Assembly (NCBI GenBank): GCA_900540955.1
Contig: UQIF01000007.1
Span: 1-64,000 of the forward strand
DNA: 64,000 nt
Reading direction: 5' to 3'
Source: an uncultured Olsenella sp.
GTDB lineage: Bacteria; Actinomycetota; Coriobacteriia; Coriobacteriales; Atopobiaceae
Shown: positions 32,439 to 40,613 of the stretch, piece after piece
How the letters are laid out: every line of letters starts with the position of its first letter
Numbering within the stretch: position 1 is the first letter of the stretch
Translations under genes and position numbers: made by a program
The notes under the pieces: generated by a model
Databases searched by the model: none
The model's input: the letters and a program-made list of their open reading frames with translations, nothing else
Told to the model about the DNA's origin: nothing

Positions 32439-32897
32439 TTAGTACAGGGCGAAGTCGATCTGGTCGAAGCCGTCGATGCCGAAGTCCTTGGGGTCACCGG
32501 ACATCGCGTTGTCGTTCTCGATCGTCAGCGTCGCCTCGGTGCCGCCGGAGAGCTTGACCTTGACGGTCGTGCCGTCGAGCTCCCAGGTGCCGGTATCGGT
32601 GACGAGATCCTCGTGGTTCTTGCACGGCTTGGTCTCGCAGGTGCCGTCCTCGTTGAGGATGACGTCGATCATCTGCTCGGAGCCGCCTGTGGTGCCGTAG
32701 ACGCTCGTGCCGGTGGTGGCCACCGACCCGCGCCAAGTGCCGGCGTAGTAGGCAGCGTCCTTCTCTTTTGCGGAGCTCGAGGTCGTGGCGGAGCCGGCGG
32801 AGGCGTCGGAACCGCTGCCCGTGGAGCCGCCGCAAGCAGCGAGCGGGAGGGCGAGGGCCACGGCAACGGCGAGGACAATTGCCTTCTGCTTGATCAT
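32439..32897 (-). CDS. small secreted lipoprotein, paralogue of 29378-29875
   Basis: A 152-residue lipoprotein of unknown function. The signal peptide (MIKQKAIVLAVAVALALP) ends at lipobox LAAC (Cys22), then a Gly/Ser tether to ~residue 45. The folded core YYAGTWRGSVATTGTSVYGTTGG and the following EQMIDV, CE-x-KPC and GTWELDG segments match the other small lipoprotein of the locus. Both end with a short aromatic tail (FDQIDFALY here, FDVIQFDFYG there). The gene lies directly downstream of GH3 paralogue 2 but has its own shared promoter motif 110 bases before the start codon, so it is probably separately expressed. Confidence 0.85.
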   Translation of the reverse strand: MIKQKAIVLAVAVALALPLAACGGSTGSGSDASAGSATTSSSAKEKDAAYYAGTWRGSVATTGTSVYGTTGGSEQMIDVILNEDGTCETKPCKNHEDLVTDTGTWELDGTTVKVKLSGGTEATLTIENDNAMSGDPKDFGIDGFDQIDFALY

Positions 32898-32988
32898 TTT
32901 TATCTCCCTTTGCTTTATGCGCGGGCCCCTTCAAGACCCGCGCATGTCCTATGTGGCTTCATTAAAACGTAAGGGTTTTGTCTTGCGC

Positions 32989-33017
32989 CGACCTTCTCAC
33001 AGATGGTCGATAGGTCG
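32989..33017 (-). promoter_or_regulatory. shared locus motif, site S4
   Basis: On the minus strand this reads ATCGACCATCTGTGAGAAGG, matching ATCGACTGACTGTGAGGAG of site S3. Its TCGAT core is 110 bases before the lipoprotein start, close to the spacing of S2 and S3 from their genes. Confidence 0.6.
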
Positions 33018-33031
33018 GCTCAAATCGCATT

Positions 33032-35551
33032 CTAGCTGGCAGAAACCTTAGTCTCCGGCTCGGTGAGCGCAGCGGCGCCATAGGTCTCGGTACGCTCATC
33101 GCGAATCTTTCCGCCCCAGTTCAAGCCGAACGCGAAGTCATACACGTTGCCCTCAGAGTCGGTGTAGGGAACCATGTCGCGCGGGACATCCTCGTCCTGA
33201 CCCTCGACCTCGGACATGTCCTTGGGCATCTGGCAGGGAAGAAGCGCAGACGGCTCGGTCTGGCCGGTGATGATGTTTGCCAGCGCGGCGCCGTTGACGC
33301 CCTGGGACATCTCGAAGTGGACCAAGATAACGTCGGCGTAGGGCTCGATCTCGTGGAAGCACATGGGATGGGTCGCCTCGATCACGAGGATCAGCTTGGC
33401 GTCGTCGGCCAGCTTGCCCTTGACCTCGATAACGCGGTCGAGGTCGCTCTCGTTACCGCAGATGGTGGTCTGGCCATAGTGGCTGCGGTTCTCCTTGGAG
33501 CCGCCGGACTGGCTGTCCCAGACGGTTCCGGTCTTGGACCCGATGACGTTGCCGGCGATGGACTCGCGGCGTACGTTGTCGCCATCGGCGGTGTAGGGGC
33601 GGTACTGCAGGGAGGCCGGGGTGCAGGTCACCGAGCCGTCCTCGTTCTGGGTCAGGGAAGACTCGCCCGTGGGGCAGTCGACGACAAGAATCGCGTACTT
33701 GCACTGCGCGAGCTCCTCGTCGGAGGGCATCACGGCATCGGAGGCCTGGTAGACGGGATCGCTGGAGGCGTTGTCCATGGCGGGCATGCCCGGGAAGGCG
33801 CCGCCCGGCTTGCCGGTGGGCTCGCCCACCGCGTCGGTGACGACGTCGAAGTACTCGTTCGCAAGCTCCTCGTCCAAGGCGAGCCGGAACTTGGCGGGAG
33901 TGGTCGAGAACATACCGCCGCCCACGAGGGTCTGCGGGATGTAGCACTTGGGCTTGTCGCCGAGACCCTCCTTAGAGATGACGTTGCCCTTGTTCTTAAG
34001 CATGATCAGCGATTTCTCGCCGGCCTCGACGCCCAGGGCGGTGTTCGCCTCGGACTCGAAGAGGGCGCGGGCCTCCTCGCGGTCCGCATAAGGCTGATCG
34101 AAGAGGTCGACGTAGTTCATGCAGGTGAAGATGCGACGCGCGGAGTCGCGGACGCGGGCAAGGGCCTCGTCGGCGCCGACCTCGTCCTCAAGCTTCTTGT
34201 ACGCCTCGGTGATGGTCTCGACCGAGAACTCGCCGCCGAACTGATCGTCGCCGGCCTTGATGCCCTTGAGCTCGCGCTCTGCGGGAGTGAGGTCTTCTAC
34301 GCCCCAGACGCGGTTCTTCATCATGGAGTCGGGCTCGGAGTCCATCGTGATCTGCCAGTCGGTGGTCACCATGCCGTCCCAGCCGGCATCGCGCAGGTAG
34401 CTCGTGCGCATCTCGGAGAACCCGCCGCCGACGTTTTCGCCGTACTTCTGGTTCTCGTCGTAGGCGATGCCGTAGTTGGGCATGATCGAGGCGCACGCGC
34501 CGGTCGCGGAACCGAGGTTGAGGGCGCCGTCCAAAAACGGGATGAGGTGCGCCTTGAAGTTGTTGCCGGGGAAGACGTCGTACTTGCCCCCGTCGGAGTG
34601 GTCGTTGCGGCCGCCCTCGACGGCGCCGGCGCCGCAGTAGTGCTTGGCCATGCCCAGAATGGAGTCCTTGCCCCAGCCCTGGTCGTCGGTGCAGGCGTCG
34701 TCGCCGAACGTGGACTGAAGGCCGGTGATGAAGGCGCGGGCGAAGTCGCGGTTGAGCGCCGGGTCCTCGGAGGCGGAGCCGCTGTAGCGGCAGTACGTGG
34801 GGTTGGTCGAGATATCGATCTGGGGCCCGAGCAGGCAGCGGACGCCCGTGGCGCGCCAGGTCTTCGCCTGGACCTTGGCGGCGCGGCGAATGAGGTCCAT
34901 GTCCATCGACGCGACGAGGCCGTCGTTGTCGGGGATGTCGTAGTTCTGGTACTGATCGGTGGAGTTCAGGTACGGGATGCCGAGGGCGCTCTTCTCGCAC
35001 TCCTCCTGGACGGCGTTGATCCAGTTGATGGCCTCGACGTAATTGTCGGGCGCGGCCTGGGCGCGCGAGACGCCGGCGCGCATGCCGGCCTTCAGGCTCG
35101 CGGCGTCGTCGTCGCTAAGGGGCGCGGTGGTAGAGTTGCAGCCGTTGTGCCACATGAGCGGCAAGATCTCGTCGGCAGAGAGCGTCTCGGCCAGGGCGCG
35201 GGCGCGGTCCTCGGCCGGCTGGCGCCAGTCCTCCCACAGGTCGAGCTTGCCGTTGCCGTTCATGTCGCGGAAGGCGTAGCCGTTGACCTGGATGATCTTG
35301 GCGGTGTCCATGACGCCGAGCTCGGCGCCGCCGTCGGAGTTGGTGACGCGGGTCCACTTGTCCTTACGGCTGGTCTCGGAGGACCACTTGGCCTCGACGC
35401 CGTCGCCGTCGGGGTCGATCGGGTACTTGTCGGACGCGGGCGCGGCCAGCGGGTCGGACCCCTGGGAACCGGTGCTGCAGCCCGAAAGGCCGATGAGGCC
35501 CGCCGCGACGGCGCCGCCAGCAACAAAACTCCTGCGCGTTACGTTTGCCAT
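33032..35551 (-). CDS. GH3 glycoside hydrolase, Tat lipoprotein (paralogue 2)
   Basis: Surface lipoprotein glycosidase of 839 residues. The ATG at 35551 follows GGGAGA. The signal has twin arginines (TRRSF, 5-9) and lipobox LSGC (Cys25). The EF-hand-like loop is DMNGNGKLDLWE (96-107). The barrel has KHYCGAG (303-309), GGRNDH with Asp317-His318, and nucleophile Asp398 in GMVTTDW. The C-terminal sandwich spans ~500-800. Compared with the other two paralogues, it has an extra Gly/Ser/Asp-rich insert near residues 660-720. Motif S2 lies 93 bases upstream of its start codon, suggesting its own regulated promoter. Substrate unknown; secretion as a lipoprotein points to extracellular oligosaccharides or glycosylated small molecules. 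Confidence 0.92.
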   Translation of the reverse strand: MANVTRRSFVAGGAVAAGLIGLSGCSTGSQGSDPLAAPASDKYPIDPDGDGVEAKWSSETSRKDKWTRVTNSDGGAELGVMDTAKIIQVNGYAFRDMNGNGKLDLWEDWRQPAEDRARALAETLSADEILPLMWHNGCNSTTAPLSDDDAASLKAGMRAGVSRAQAAPDNYVEAINWINAVQEECEKSALGIPYLNSTDQYQNYDIPDNDGLVASMDMDLIRRAAKVQAKTWRATGVRCLLGPQIDISTNPTYCRYSGSASEDPALNRDFARAFITGLQSTFGDDACTDDQGWGKDSILGMAKHYCGAGAVEGGRNDHSDGGKYDVFPGNNFKAHLIPFLDGALNLGSATGACASIMPNYGIAYDENQKYGENVGGGFSEMRTSYLRDAGWDGMVTTDWQITMDSEPDSMMKNRVWGVEDLTPAERELKGIKAGDDQFGGEFSVETITEAYKKLEDEVGADEALARVRDSARRIFTCMNYVDLFDQPYADREEARALFESEANTALGVEAGEKSLIMLKNKGNVISKEGLGDKPKCYIPQTLVGGGMFSTTPAKFRLALDEELANEYFDVVTDAVGEPTGKPGGAFPGMPAMDNASSDPVYQASDAVMPSDEELAQCKYAILVVDCPTGESSLTQNEDGSVTCTPASLQYRPYTADGDNVRRESIAGNVIGSKTGTVWDSQSGGSKENRSHYGQTTICGNESDLDRVIEVKGKLADDAKLILVIEATHPMCFHEIEPYADVILVHFEMSQGVNGAALANIITGQTEPSALLPCQMPKDMSEVEGQDEDVPRDMVPYTDSEGNVYDFAFGLNWGGKIRDERTETYGAAALTEPETKVSAS

Positions 35552-35630
35552 GTCTTCTCCCTTTTGCGTGACTTGGCTCGGATGGTGCCAAGGGCCATTT
35601 AACGGCCTCGCGGAAACGTCTAGGGAACAA

Positions 35631-35668
35631 CCGCACAGACTGTTCGATTCGCCGCACGGTTCGCCGCG
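35631..35668 (-). promoter_or_regulatory. shared locus motif, site S2
   Basis: The minus strand carries ACCGTGCGGCGAATCGAACA followed by GTCTGTGCGG. It aligns with S3 over ~27 bases with one gap, and its TCGAT core is 93 bases before the GH3 paralogue 2 start. Confidence 0.65.
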
Positions 35669-35687
35669 TCCCGAGGTCGGACGGCAT

Positions 35688-35722
35688 AAAGAAACGCCGC
35701 CCCGCGAAACGCGGGACGGCGC
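35688..35722 (-). terminator. terminator of GH3 paralogue 3
   Basis: On the minus strand GCGCCGTCCCGCG pairs with CGCGGGGCGGCGT around TTT, followed by TTCTTTA, 40 bases after the stop codon. Confidence 0.85.
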
Positions 35723-35761
35723 AAAGGGAAGCCAACATGGCCTCGCATCGGGCACTGGGAG

Positions 35762-38257
35762 TTACTTCCACTCGCCAGGCTTGACCTCGGTCTCGGGCTG
35801 GGCGAGAGGCGGCTGCTTGTACTGCTTGGTGCGCTCGTCGTCGATCACGCCGGACCAGTTCAGGCCGTAGCCGAACTCGTAGGTGTTGCCCTCGGAGTCC
35901 ACGTAGCACTCGACGTCGCGCGGGACGTCCTCGAGAGAGGCCTCGACGGCCTCCATGTCCTTGGGCATCTGGCACGGGAGCAGGGCGGAGGGCTCGACCT
36001 CGCCCTTGAGGATGCGGCCGTAGGCGGGGCCGAAGGCGCGGCCGGAGCTCGCCCAGGACCAGAGGATGACGTCGGCGGAGGGCTCGATCTCGTGGAAGCA
36101 CTGGGCGTTGTTGGTGGCCTCGACGATGAGGATCATCTTGGCGCCCTCGGGCAGCGCGGCGCGGGTGTCGAGCACGAGGTCGAGGTCGCTCTCGTTGCTG
36201 GCCGTGACGAACTTGCCCTTGTAGCTGCGGTTCTCCTTCTGGCCGTCCACGATGTCGCCGGCGAGCGACGGGTCGCGGGCGGTGTCGGCGGTATAGGGGC
36301 GGTACTGCAGCGAGATCGGCAGGTACTTTTCGCCGTCGGGGGTGTCGGCGGAAGCCACGCCGAAGCCCCCGCTGCTGGGCTCGCCCGCGCCGGTGTCCGG
36401 CGAGGCGATGAGGACCACGGCGTACTCGCAGTCGGCGATATGCTCGGCGGTTGCGCGGACGACGTCGGAGGCCTGGTAGACGGGGTCACCCGAGGGCTCG
36501 GAGGAGGCCATCGGCCCCATGGCCTTGGCAACGCCGGTCGGCTCGCCCACGGTATCGGTCACGACGTCGAACAGCTCGTTGGCGATATCCTCGTCGATGG
36601 CGAGCTCGAAGTGAGCCGGGGCGCCGCCGCCCCACATGCCGCCCGAGACGAACTTCTGCGGGATGTAGCACTTGGGCTTGCCGGCGATGCCATCCTTGGA
36701 GATGACGTTGCCGGCGTTCTTGAGCATGACGATGGACTTGTTGGAGCACTCCTGGCCGAACTCCTTGGCGCCCTCGTCTCCCAGGACCTCCTTGGCGTAC
36801 TCGCGCTCGGAGTAGGGGTTGTCGAAGAGCTGGACCTGGTTCATGACCGTGAAGATGCGGCGCGCGGAGTCGCGGACGCGGGCGAGCGCCTCGTCCTCGC
36901 CGTGCTCCTCCTTGTAGAGCTCATAGCCCTCGAGGCCGATCTCGGGGGCCCAGTCGCCGCCGACCTGGTCGACGGTGGCCTCGAGCAGCTTGTCGAAGCG
37001 CTCGGCCTCGGTCAAGTCCTTGACGCCGTGAGCGCGGTCGCCGAAGTCGGTGGCGCGCAAGATCTGCCAGTCGGTGGTGATCATGCCGTCCCAGCCGGCG
37101 TTGCGCAGGATGCCGAGGTTGCGCTTGTTGTAGGCGCCGCCCCAGATGGGGCCGAGGGACTCGTCCTCGCTGTAGGCGATGCCGTAGTTGGGCATGACGG
37201 CCGCCATCTGGCCGGTGGAGGACTCGAGGTGCAGGCCGCCGTCCAGGAACGGGACGAGGTGCGCGTTGAAGTTGTCGCCGGGGAAGACGTCGTACTTGCC
37301 CGCGTCGTTGTGGTCGTTGCGGCCGCCCTCAACGGCGCCGGAGCCCACATAGTGCTTGAACATGACGGCGACGGAATCCTTGCCCCAGCCCTTGTCGTCG
37401 GTGCAGCCGTCATCGCCCCACGTGGACTGCATTCCGCCGCCGAAGTACTTGGCGAAGTCGCGGTTGGTGGCAGGGTCCTCGCAGATCGAGCCGCCGAGGC
37501 GGGTCCAGATGATGTTGGAGCCGATGTCAACTTGAGGCCCGAGGTTGACGCGGACGCCGCCGGCGCGCCAGGCGCGGCCGGTGTAGCGGCCGGACTTCTT
37601 CCAGAGCTCAGGGTCGAAGGAGGCAACCAGGCAGTGGTTGTCCGGGATGTCGTAGAGCTGGTAGGGGTCGGTGGAGTTCATGTACGGGATGCCGTGGGCG
37701 TCATTCTTCTCGCACCACTCCTGGACCGCGTTGATCCACGAGATGGCGGTGGCGTAGCTGTCGGCGTCCGCGCTAGCGCGGGAGACGCCGGCGCGCATAC
37801 CCTCCTCAAGCGAGGCGATGGAATCCTCATCGAGCGGGGCCGTGGTGCTCGTGAAGCCGTTGTGCCACATGAGCGGGATGATCTCCTCGGCGGAGAGCTC
37901 GTCTGCCAGTGCCGCCGCGCGGGAGCCGGCCGACTGGCGCCAGTCCTCGTAGAGGTCGAGCTTGCCGTTGCCGTTCGCGTCGCGGAAGGCGAAGCCGTCG
38001 ACCTGGATGATCTTGGCCTCGTCCATGACGCCGAGCTCGGCGCCGCCCTCGTTGGTGACCTTGACCCAGCCGTCGCGGGTGGTCTCGGAGGTCCACTTGG
38101 CGGCGGTGCCCTCCTTGTCGGAGTCGATCGGGTAGGTGTCGGCCGCGGGGGCGTCCAGCGGGTCCGAAGAGTCGTCGGCGCTGCAGCCGGCGAGCCCGAC
38201 GAGGCCCGCCGCGATGGCGCTGCCTGCCACGAAACCCCTGCGAGTGATGTCTCTCAT
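35762..38257 (-). CDS. GH3 glycoside hydrolase, Tat lipoprotein (paralogue 3)
   Basis: Surface lipoprotein glycosidase of 831 residues. Tat lipoprotein signal TRRGFVAG ... LAGC (Cys25); the ATG has GGGAGAAA upstream. EF-hand-like loop DANGNGKLDLYE (93-104). KHYVGSG (301-307), GGRNDH with Asp315-His316, nucleophile Asp396 in GMITTDW. It is the closest relative of paralogue 2, with which it shares WHNG and the STDxYQxYDIPDN segment. Together they look like a tandem duplication. It has its own terminator and is divergent from the second LytTR operon, with motif S3 98 bases before its start codon. Specificity cannot be read from sequence. Confidence 0.92.
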   Translation of the reverse strand: MRDITRRGFVAGSAIAAGLVGLAGCSADDSSDPLDAPAADTYPIDSDKEGTAAKWTSETTRDGWVKVTNEGGAELGVMDEAKIIQVDGFAFRDANGNGKLDLYEDWRQSAGSRAAALADELSAEEIIPLMWHNGFTSTTAPLDEDSIASLEEGMRAGVSRASADADSYATAISWINAVQEWCEKNDAHGIPYMNSTDPYQLYDIPDNHCLVASFDPELWKKSGRYTGRAWRAGGVRVNLGPQVDIGSNIIWTRLGGSICEDPATNRDFAKYFGGGMQSTWGDDGCTDDKGWGKDSVAVMFKHYVGSGAVEGGRNDHNDAGKYDVFPGDNFNAHLVPFLDGGLHLESSTGQMAAVMPNYGIAYSEDESLGPIWGGAYNKRNLGILRNAGWDGMITTDWQILRATDFGDRAHGVKDLTEAERFDKLLEATVDQVGGDWAPEIGLEGYELYKEEHGEDEALARVRDSARRIFTVMNQVQLFDNPYSEREYAKEVLGDEGAKEFGQECSNKSIVMLKNAGNVISKDGIAGKPKCYIPQKFVSGGMWGGGAPAHFELAIDEDIANELFDVVTDTVGEPTGVAKAMGPMASSEPSGDPVYQASDVVRATAEHIADCEYAVVLIASPDTGAGEPSSGGFGVASADTPDGEKYLPISLQYRPYTADTARDPSLAGDIVDGQKENRSYKGKFVTASNESDLDLVLDTRAALPEGAKMILIVEATNNAQCFHEIEPSADVILWSWASSGRAFGPAYGRILKGEVEPSALLPCQMPKDMEAVEASLEDVPRDVECYVDSEGNTYEFGYGLNWSGVIDDERTKQYKQPPLAQPETEVKPGEWK

Positions 38258-38340
38258 GGTTTTCTCCCTTGGTTCTCTTAGCGGTTCAGGATTCCGCTTT
38301 TCTCTTTTATTAAGGCGGCGAGGCGAAGGACGGAGCGAAG

Positions 38341-38375
38341 CTCCTCACAGTCAGTCGATTTCGCCGCACGTCCTG
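38341..38375. promoter_or_regulatory. shared locus motif, site S3
   Basis: Plus strand CTCACAGTCAGTCGATTTCG and following CCGCACG. It shares CACAG, CGATT and CGCCGCACG with S2 and GTCGATTTCGCCG exactly with S1. It lies between divergent GH3 paralogue 3 and response regulator 2. Confidence 0.65.
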
Positions 38376-38480
38376 CATCCGAGCGCCTTGTTTGGCCTCT
38401 ATTCTTCGCAGGCGGTTAAAAACGTTATCGCGCCGGCAAGGTTGCTAGAATGGGCCGCAAGCACAAGGGAAAGGGAGCCT

Positions 38481-39194
38481 ATGCCGCACATCGCTATCGT
38501 TGAGGACGAGTTTGAAGCCGCCGAGACGCTCGCCACCTTTATCAACCGATACGCCAACGAGAAGAACCTCGAGCTGACGATCACGCGCTTTAGCGGCGCC
38601 ATGGACTTCGAGGTCACGCACCAGAAGTTCGACTTGATCTTCATGGATATCCAGATGCCGGGCATCAACGGCATGGAGGCGGCGCACCTCATGCGCACCT
38701 ACGACTCCGAGACGCCCATCATCTTTGTGACCAACCTGTCGCAGTATGCGGTCAAGGGCTATGAGGTCGACGCGCTCGACTTCATCGTCAAGCCCGTGAC
38801 CTACTTCAACTTCCGCATGCGCATGGACAAGGCCGTTCGCCGGATCCGCCGCAACGGGGACCGGAGCATGGCCATCGGCACGCGCGACGGCATGCGCGTG
38901 GTCGCCTTGCCCGACATCGAGTACGTCGAGATCTCCAAGCACGACCTCTCCTACCATCTCGTCGGCGAGAAGGACCCCCTCGTGGTCTACGGCAGCCTCG
39001 TCGCCTTCGAGCAGAAGGTCGAGGGCGGGCCTTTTGTGCGCATTTCCAACTGCTGCTTGGTAAACATGAACCGCGTCCGCGCCATCCGCGGCAACGAGCT
39101 CGTCATGCACGGGGGCGAGGTGCTCTATTTCAGCCGCTCACGCAAGCGCGAGGCGGTGGCTACCATTACCGGCTTCCTCGGAGGGAGCATCTGA
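38481..39194 (+). CDS. LytTR response regulator 2
   Basis: A 237-residue LytTR-type regulator, paralogous to the one at 30250. Receiver domain with IVEDE, phospho-acceptor Asp56 in FMDIQMPGINGMEAA, and FVTNLSQYAVKGYEVDALDFIVKP. LytTR domain from ~140, with DIEYVEISKHDLSYH and SNCCLVNMNRV. GGGAG precedes the ATG at 38481. Its stop overlaps the start of kinase 2. The DNA-contact regions of the two regulators are similar, so they could recognise overlapping sites. Confidence 0.94.
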   Translation: MPHIAIVEDEFEAAETLATFINRYANEKNLELTITRFSGAMDFEVTHQKFDLIFMDIQMPGINGMEAAHLMRTYDSETPIIFVTNLSQYAVKGYEVDALDFIVKPVTYFNFRMRMDKAVRRIRRNGDRSMAIGTRDGMRVVALPDIEYVEISKHDLSYHLVGEKDPLVVYGSLVAFEQKVEGGPFVRISNCCLVNMNRVRAIRGNELVMHGGEVLYFSRSRKREAVATITGFLGGSI

Positions 39195-40540
39195 TGTATT
39201 TTGACGGCACGACGATCTCGACGTTTTCCATCGCAAAGCTCGCGCTGGCGGTCTGGCTCTTCTCGCGAACGTTGCCACAGAAGCCCAACGCTCGGCTGCG
39301 CGCCGGAATCGTCCTCGCGTCGGCCGCAGGGGTCGCGGCGGCGAGCATGGCCCTGGGCTTCTCGGTGTTTCCCACGCTGACCGACAACGCCTCGCTGCTC
39401 ATTGGCATCGCCACCTTCGTCGCGGAGCTCGCCTTGGCCGTCATGGCGCAGCGGGCGGTGTACGAGTGTCCCTTGTGGACCTCAGTCTTCTGCTGCTCCA
39501 TGGCATACTCGCTGGAAAACCTCTCGTCAGCCGTCGAGCGCACCATCGGGGTCGCCTGGCCCTTATCGACCTACCCCACCCCGCTGATCCAGGGGTCCAT
39601 CCGCTACTGGGTCTTCTCGCTGCTCGTGTTCGCGGCCGTCTACCCGCTCTTTATCAAGCGCATCGAGAAGAACGGGCTTTTGCTCATCGACGACCCCGTC
39701 GTGGTCGTGGTCGCCGCGCTCGTCATCGTGATAAACATGATGCTCGACCTCGTGGTCAAGGACATCATCGTGCCCGACCTGGGCGTGCCCGAGTACGATA
39801 CGACGATGCTTAATGCCATCTACCTACTGCTTTGCGTCTACATCATGTACTCGGTGTTCGAGATCGTCTACAACCGCCGCCTCCAGATGAACATGGCGGC
39901 AATCGAGCGCCTGCGCGCGACCGAGGCACGCCAGTACCAGATGAGCCGCGAGAACATCGAGGCCATCAACATCAAGTGCCACGACCTCAAGCACCAGATC
40001 CGCGCGCTCGCGTCGGGCGATGCCACGGTGAGCAGCCGCGTCCTGGACGAGATCAGCCGCGAGGTGGACGTCTACGACTCGGTGGTAAAGAGCGGCAACG
40101 ACGCGCTCGACACCATCCTCACCGAGAAAAGCCTCTACTGCGAGAAGCACGGCATCACGCTCTCTTGCATCGCCGACGGCGCCGCGCTCGACTTCGTTGA
40201 GCCCACCGACCTCTACTCTTTCTTCGGCAACGCGCTGGACAACGCCATCGAGGCGGTCGAGCGCATGGCCGATCCCGAGCGCCGCAGCATCGGCCTTGTG
40301 GTGCGCCGCACGGGCGACATGGTCTCCATCCACGTAGAGAACTACTTCGACGGAAATATCTCCTTCGGCGGCGAGGGCCTGCCGAACACGAGGAAACCCG
40401 ACGAGGCCAACCACGGCTTCGGCGTCCGCAGCATGCGCATGATAGCCGAGAGCCTGGGCGGGTCTCTTACGTGCCGGACCCAAGAGGACGTGTTTCACCT
40501 GGACGCCCTTCTTCCCATCCCGGCGGCCTCGGCCGCATAG
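39194..40540 (+). CDS. GHKL sensor histidine kinase 2 (AgrC-like)
   Basis: A 448-residue membrane kinase, paralogous to kinase 1. Six or seven hydrophobic segments fill residues ~10-225. The catalytic half shows NIKCHDLKHQIR, SFFGNALDNAIEAVERM and NHGFGVRSM. The stretch RENIEAINIKCHD is identical in the two kinases, and TILTEKSL and LSCIADGAAL also match. The membrane halves are far less alike, which suggests that the two systems sense different signals but share output chemistry. The start codon overlaps the regulator stop (GATG arrangement). Confidence 0.93.
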   Translation: MYFDGTTISTFSIAKLALAVWLFSRTLPQKPNARLRAGIVLASAAGVAAASMALGFSVFPTLTDNASLLIGIATFVAELALAVMAQRAVYECPLWTSVFCCSMAYSLENLSSAVERTIGVAWPLSTYPTPLIQGSIRYWVFSLLVFAAVYPLFIKRIEKNGLLLIDDPVVVVVAALVIVINMMLDLVVKDIIVPDLGVPEYDTTMLNAIYLLLCVYIMYSVFEIVYNRRLQMNMAAIERLRATEARQYQMSRENIEAINIKCHDLKHQIRALASGDATVSSRVLDEISREVDVYDSVVKSGNDALDTILTEKSLYCEKHGITLSCIADGAALDFVEPTDLYSFFGNALDNAIEAVERMADPERRSIGLVVRRTGDMVSIHVENYFDGNISFGGEGLPNTRKPDEANHGFGVRSMRMIAESLGGSLTCRTQEDVFHLDALLPIPAASAA

Positions 40541-40613
40541 CGCGGCACCGCGGCGCGCGGCAGACCCTGAGCTGGTAAACTAGTCAGGTTAACCCCGCAG
40601 AAAGGACCCGCCC

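Noticed and set aside
36092..38281. 729-codon plus-strand frame, and a similar 761-codon frame at 33317-35602
   Set aside because: Antisense shadows of GH3 paralogues 3 and 2, with no ribosome-binding site or recognisable domain.
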